From Annulohypoxylon bovei var. microspora (lineage: Eukaryota; Ascomycota; Sordariomycetes; Xylariales; Hypoxylaceae), in contig MU405418.1 of NCBI GenBank assembly GCA_022836615.1, positions 1-42,527 on the forward strand: 42,527 nt of DNA, given 5' to 3'. The stretch's first letter is position 1; each line of letters opens with the position of its first letter. Below the pieces are notes generated by a model, which saw only the letters and a list, made by a program, of their open reading frames with translations, was not told where the DNA came from and ran no database searches. The translations under genes were made by a program, and so were the position numbers. Below are positions 41,986 through 42,527 of the stretch, piece by piece.

Positions 41986-42016
41986 ATTAATTATTTGCAG
42001 GCAAATAATCATTAAT
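41986..42016. repeat. Imperfect hairpin ahead of the 17-bp array
   Basis: ATTAATTATTTGC (41986-41998) and its complement with one extra base (42001-42016) are separated by two bases. The right arm is the start of the following tandem array, so hairpin and array share sequence. Confidence 0.75.
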
Positions 42017-42087
42017 GGAAAATAATCATTAATGGAAAATAATTATTAATGGAAAATAATCATTAATGGAAAAATAATTATTAATAT
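42003..42087. repeat. 17-bp tandem repeat array
   Basis: Four uninterrupted copies of AAATAATCATTAATGGA (42003-42019, 42020-42036, 42037-42053, 42054-42070) differ at most by one C/T change (third copy). A partial fifth copy carries one inserted A. The unit contains the palindromic core ATTAAT. Confidence 0.92.
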
Positions 42088-42091
42088 AAGT

Positions 42092-42121
42092 GGGTAGGAG
42101 GGGGGGGCTCGTCCCCTACCC
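42092..42121. repeat. G-run/C-run hairpin
   Basis: GGGTAGG (42092-42098) pairs with CCTACCC (42115-42121) around a loop containing a run of eight or so G. It separates the AT-rich 17-bp array from the ACTG minisatellite. Confidence 0.65.
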
Positions 42122-42132
42122 CCTTATTTTAC

Positions 42133-42355
42133 ACCTACTGATTTACTGACTTACTGGTTTACTGACTTACTGGTTTACTGATTTACTGGTCTACTGATTT
42201 ACTGGTCTACTGGTCTACTAATTTACTGCCCGTCTACTGGTCTACTGCATGTTTACTGGTTTATTGCACGTCTACTGGTCTATTGCATGTTTACTAGTCT
42301 ATTACATGTTCTATTGCTACAAATCTATTGTTACGCATCTACTGATCTAGTAAGT
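42133..42355. repeat. Degenerate TTTACTGG minisatellite
   Basis: More than 20 imperfect copies of an 8-10 bp unit, [CT]TACTG followed by GT, AT, AC or CAT, cover about 220 bp and decay to the right (for example TCTATTG and TTTACTAG). No coding function is plausible. Confidence 0.85.
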
Positions 42356-42383
42356 TTGGCATGGTAGTAATGTTAACGATGTT

Positions 42384-42436
42384 GATGTGTGGATGTGTGG
42401 ATGTGTGGATGCGTGGATGGATGGATGGATGGATGC
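42384..42436. repeat. TGTGGATG / GGAT simple repeat
   Basis: About four copies of GATGTGTG run directly into five GGAT units. This is a compound simple repeat. Confidence 0.88.
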
Positions 42437-42449
42437 AGTGCTCGGAACC

Positions 42450-42527
42450 ACCACACCAACTACACCAAGGCCTGAGTGTAGTTGGTTTGTTACGTAATCA
42501 CGAAAACCTCAGTTGGGTTGGTGTGGT
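42450..42527. repeat. Nested inverted repeats reaching the window edge
   Basis: The 11-bp ACCACACCAAC at 42450-42460 is repeated as an exact inverted copy in the last 11 bases (42517-42527). Inside it, CCAACTACAC (42456-42465) has an exact inverted copy at 42476-42485. This resembles the foldback end of a miniature element, but the window stops here, so the full structure is not visible. Confidence 0.6.

Noticed and set aside
42003..42355. Possible CRISPR-like array in the right-end repeats
   Set aside because: Repeats are head-to-tail without unique spacers and the genome is eukaryotic; these are ordinary tandem repeats.
1576..42527. Biosynthetic gene cluster
   Set aside because: No polyketide synthase, peptide synthetase, terpene synthase or cluster regulator was found; permease, GNAT and SET genes alone do not make one.

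Overview
The window comes from a filamentous ascomycete (Pezizomycotina, most likely a Sordariomycete). Genes carry short introns of about 50-180 nt with GTAAGT-like donors, CTAAC-like branch sites and YAG acceptors. Several proteins belong to fungal families (ATG22, tricalbin, KlpA-like kinesin-14, fungal F-box and SET proteins), and an AT-rich block looks like repeat-induced point mutation (RIP) of a retrotransposon. Three secreted plant-cell-wall enzymes (GH10 xylanase, GH127-type beta-L-arabinofuranosidase, AA9 polysaccharide monooxygenase) and a cysteine-rich secreted protein point to a plant-associated or litter-degrading life style.

Layout: 1-1430 is a RIP-degraded chromovirus remnant ending at GC-rich short repeats. 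1576-3768 (-) is ATG22, which I can only splice correctly with a 6-nt microexon. 5910-7160 (+) is a four-exon GH10 xylanase. 7710-8291 (-) is a small protein with three GRGGA-N motifs (DUF3602/Par32-like). 8292-13004 is a 4.7 kb gene desert. 13005-15398 (+) is a six-exon secreted GH127-like enzyme. 15967-16767 (-) is a secreted six-cysteine protein with an acidic tail. 17254-18477 (-) is a SprT-like metalloprotease. 19187-23878 (-) is a 1,501-residue tricalbin. 26897-27961 (+) is an F-box protein. 28524-30284 (-) is a divergent kinesin-14 with a cluster of ATTGT elements upstream. 30813-31749 (-) is a GNAT acetyltransferase. 32363-34033 (-) is an amino-acid permease with a tRNA relic and telomere-like repeats upstream. 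35143-36157 (-) is a five-exon AA9 LPMO. 37222-37440 (+) is an ABC-transporter fragment. 37671-38916 (+) is a SET-domain protein. 40122-41228 (+) is a conserved-looking protein of unknown function with a PPPY motif. 41980-42527 is packed with tandem and inverted repeats.

The genes do not form one pathway. The three hydrolytic/oxidative enzymes would act together on arabinoxylan and cellulose outside the cell. The others are housekeeping or orphan genes: vacuolar amino-acid efflux (ATG22), ER-plasma membrane contact (tricalbin), spindle motor (kinesin-14), protein turnover (F-box, SprT). Gene models were spliced by eye from the sequence. Where I give exon joins, I checked that the reading frame is kept and that the junction residues fit the family. 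No database search was possible.
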